This document shows positions 5,952-7,906 of a DNA stretch of 7,906 nt, in pieces. Source of the stretch: an uncultured Nitrospirota bacterium (GTDB taxonomy: Bacteria; Nitrospinota; Nitrospinia; SZUA-224); the NCBI GenBank assembly GCA_913009285.1, contig CAJVYE010000043.1:1-7906 (forward strand). The letters are read 5' to 3'. Numbering within the stretch: position 1 is the first letter of the stretch; each line of letters begins with the position of its first letter. A program made the position numbers and the translations under genes. The notes below the pieces were generated by a model. It worked only from the letters and a program-made list of their open reading frames with translations. It searched no databases and was not told the DNA's origin.

Positions 5952-7076
5952 TCATAGCGGGAAGAGAGGTAGCCCGCATCTTATACATTTCTCAGGATCA
6001 CATACACGGCATGTCCATTTTTTACAACTACTGCATCTTATGTAACAATCAGGGCAAAGGATATGAAGACTGTTGCATACAAAATGGCTTGAGCTGTGAT
6101 AAAAACATGATTCGCAGGATATCTTCTCCAACTCTTTCAACACCGGATTCCAGCACAATAGGACCCCTTTGTTCTCTTTTTTTCTATACACAACAACCTT
6201 TAAAACAACTGAAGGGATAACAATTCGGAGTGCGCTTATCAGTTCACATTCTATCTTTATTGAATACTTGTCTATTTGATCCAGTATCTTTTTTTTGTGC
6301 TCGACATCTATGGCCTTTTTCCGCAACAGTTCACGTTCCTTCTCCTCCCCAATTAGACCCTTTTTTGCAATCTTCTTTTCGACCTCTTTTTTTAATAATG
6401 AATAGTATGATTCCAGCCTGTTTATATCCCTTTGCAGGCGCCTGTTCATGCTCTTCTCGAAGTCATATAACTCCCTCTTTATCCTACTCTTAATACAACG
6501 ATTTCCAGCATATAGAATGTTTCTAATAGAGAGTCTCTCATCTGTGTTTAGAGTAGAGAATTCTTCCGCTTCACTCCTCTTATCAAACAAATTTATCCTG
6601 TTCGTAAAATCATCAAGGGTTGATAGTGTTAACTCATTTACTACTATGGAGACAAGGTTCTCTTTTTTCTCATCTGAGATCGCAGTATATTTATAGTTGA
6701 GAACCAGGTAGGAAACGACTTTTTCTTCAAACCCATTAAGGCGATAAGTAGCGTTATTCAGAATCAATTTCTTTTGTAAGATCTCCTCCACCTTGTCTGT
6801 TTTAAGATAGAGATCCGGAGTAGTCCACTGAGAGAATGCCCCTCTTTTGTTCACAACATCAGCTAATCCGTTAATGATATCAGAATCATAGGTTATTACC
6901 TGATCTGCCAGTTCGGCAGATTTATCATTGAAGGCAAATACCAGGTATTCTGGAAGATTGAGGGTTTTTGACAGACTATCAGGAAGGATAACCTCCATCA
7001 AAGAATCATCAACCTTCTCCACAGCAGCCCCGTCTTTCTCAAGGATATCATTGACCAGGGAATAGAGGGTCTTCAT
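5952..7076 (-). CDS. Unrecognised coiled-coil protein with C-terminal CxxC cluster, partner of SNF2 ATPase
   Basis: I do not recognise this 374-residue protein. Three regions are visible. Residues 1-190 look like a mixed alpha/beta globular part. Residues about 195-275 are very rich in Lys, Glu and Arg with a heptad-like spacing of Leu/Ile (RELYDFEKSMNRRLQRDINR, 201-220, and onward), so probably coiled coil. The C-terminus has eleven cysteines from 321 to 367 (321, 324, 334, 341, 344, 348, 351, 356, 359, 364, 367), five of them in CxxC pairs, suggesting two or three zinc sites. There is no signal peptide or membrane segment. Its ATG lies one base after the stop of the SNF2 gene, with GAGG eight bases upstream inside that gene, so the two are almost surely coupled and may form a complex. 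DNA or protein binding through the zinc sites is inference. Confidence 0.85.
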   Translation of the reverse strand: MKTLYSLVNDILEKDGAAVEKVDDSLMEVILPDSLSKTLNLPEYLVFAFNDKSAELADQVITYDSDIINGLADVVNKRGAFSQWTTPDLYLKTDKVEEILQKKLILNNATYRLNGFEEKVVSYLVLNYKYTAISDEKKENLVSIVVNELTLSTLDDFTNRINLFDKRSEAEEFSTLNTDERLSIRNILYAGNRCIKSRIKRELYDFEKSMNRRLQRDINRLESYYSLLKKEVEKKIAKKGLIGEEKERELLRKKAIDVEHKKKILDQIDKYSIKIECELISALRIVIPSVVLKVVVYRKKENKGVLLCWNPVLKELEKISCESCFYHSSSHFVCNSLHILCPDCYIRCSSCKKWTCRVCDPEKCIRCGLPLFPL

Positions 7077-7077
7077 A

Positions 7078-7866
7078 TTAAACCTCGTAATCTTCTGAAA
7101 AAAGGGCCTGGTCCAGCTTACAGGTCTCTATGTATTCTTTCTTGGCATCTATCATTTTCTCTCCTAATATATCGAATTCCTTGTCCAGTTCTGATAAACC
7201 GTCGGACCTTGCCCAGATACCCATCACAATATCGCTAAAATCGCTCTCTGAATCGAAATTGCCAAGTATGGAATCTATCTCTCCTATAACGAGTTCAAAC
7301 ATATTGATTTTTGAATCGAGTATCTTCAGGATATAATCTTCTACAGAATTTTTCATTGCCAGGTTAAATATAAAGACATCCCTTGTCTGTCCTATTCGGT
7401 GAATCCTCCCTATTCTCTGCTCAATCCTCATTGGATTCCACGGAAGATCATAATTTATCATGGTATTGCAGAACTGGATATTTTGTCCCTCGCCACCCGA
7501 TTCAGTTGACAGTAGAATATCCACATCTTCCCTGAAACGATTTATTGATTTAACCTTTTCACTGTTCGTCATAGAACCATTAAAGAGAGTGAATGGAATA
7601 CCTTGATGATTCAGGATGGACGAAATGTAATCCTGGGTCTTTATATAGTTTGCAAATATAATCTTTTTCCCATCCTTCATCTTGATCAGCTTAATAAGCC
7701 TTATCCCTTTTTCGGTATTATCAACCTGTTCAACGAGATCAATGATCTTGACTATCTCTGCCATAGCCTCTCTCTTAATATCAGCCTTCCTTTTGTCTAA
7801 TAACCGTTTCAGAGAATCTCTCAGTGTTAGATGACAGCTACCTGCTTCTTGCTGTAACACCTTCAA
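7078..7866 (-). CDS. SNF2-family ATPase/helicase, C-terminal part only (cut by contig end)
   Basis: The genuine sequence is the last 262 codons of a larger gene. It holds the second RecA-like lobe of an SF2 SNF2-type ATPase: KKIIFANYIKTQDYI (67-81 of the fragment; motif IV region), FNGSM (95-99), LLSTESGGEGQNIQ (118-131; motif V) and the arginine-finger motif QRIGRIHRIGQ (150-160; motif VI). The block FELVIGEIDSILGNF (190-204) follows, as in bacterial SNF2 proteins related to RapA. The Walker A and DEAH motifs are missing because the contig ends. A GTG at 7881 is in frame but lies in adapter sequence, so the apparent start MLFRS is an artefact. Such ATPases translocate on double-stranded DNA to remodel protein complexes; they occur in RNA polymerase recycling (RapA), in phage-defence systems and elsewhere. 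The target here is unknown. Confidence 0.9.
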   Translation of the reverse strand: MKVLQQEAGSCHLTLRDSLKRLLDKRKADIKREAMAEIVKIIDLVEQVDNTEKGIRLIKLIKMKDGKKIIFANYIKTQDYISSILNHQGIPFTLFNGSMTNSEKVKSINRFREDVDILLSTESGGEGQNIQFCNTMINYDLPWNPMRIEQRIGRIHRIGQTRDVFIFNLAMKNSVEDYILKILDSKINMFELVIGEIDSILGNFDSESDFSDIVMGIWARSDGLSELDKEFDILGEKMIDAKKEYIETCKLDQALFSEDYEV

Positions 7867-7906
7867 AGATCGGAAGAGCACACGTCTGAACTCCAGTCAC
7901 ATTCCT
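7867..7906 (+). other. Illumina TruSeq adapter with index at the contig end (non-genomic)
   Basis: From 7867 the plus strand reads AGATCGGAAGAGC and continues through ACACGTCTGAACTCCAGTCAC to 7900, matching the TruSeq index adapter over 34 bases. It is followed by ATTCCT (7901-7906), which matches a six-base TruSeq index as I remember the set (number 27). This part should be trimmed and not translated. Confidence 0.97.

Noticed and set aside
7867..7881. GTG start at 7881 for a complete 267-residue SNF2 protein
   Set aside because: The first five codons lie in adapter sequence and the protein lacks the whole first RecA lobe. It is a fragment.

Overview
The window looks like one end of a draft or metagenome-assembled bacterial contig. 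Every supported gene lies on the minus strand and reads right to left. The coding regions are moderately AT-rich and use ATA (Ile) and AGA/AGG (Arg) freely. Only broad statements about the host are safe: a bacterium that makes biotin by the BioC/BioH route and carries a MeaB-type GTPase and a leucine-dehydrogenase family enzyme. I cannot name a phylum. The right end (7867-7906) is not genomic: it matches the Illumina TruSeq adapter followed by a six-base index, so the contig runs off into adapter.

Layout in transcription order. At 7866-7078 is the C-terminal helicase lobe of a SNF2-family ATPase, cut by the contig end. It is followed after one base by an unrecognised coiled-coil protein with a C-terminal cluster of CxxC pairs (7076-5952). 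A 256-base gap holds a GC-rich palindromic repeat and a weak promoter candidate. Next comes a compact run: meaB (5695-4733), a Leu/Glu/Phe/Val dehydrogenase overlapping it (4746-3667), bioH (3647-2811) and bioC (2763-1927). A second copy of the GC-rich repeat separates bioH from bioC and appears to supply the bioC ribosome binding site. A 492-base non-coding island of nested inverted repeats follows (1435-1926). The last gene is a single continuous frame fusing dethiobiotin synthetase (BioD) to the N-terminal half of DAPA aminotransferase (BioA). It runs off the left edge.

Function. BioC methylates malonyl-ACP, which lets fatty-acid synthesis build a pimeloyl chain. BioH removes the methyl ester. 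The fused BioD-BioA would carry out the amination and ring-closing steps that follow BioF. bioF and bioB are not visible. MeaB (methylmalonyl-CoA mutase chaperone) and the dehydrogenase (branched-chain amino acid deamination) are catabolic genes sharing the run. A link through biotin-dependent carboxylation of propionyl-CoA is plausible but inferred.

Most worth a second look: the BioD-BioA fusion with no internal start for BioA; a five-copy heptanucleotide repeat inside its first codons, where gain or loss of one unit would shift frame; the nested fold-back element before it; the SNF2 ATPase/Cys-cluster protein pair; and the adapter end, which creates a false start for the helicase fragment.
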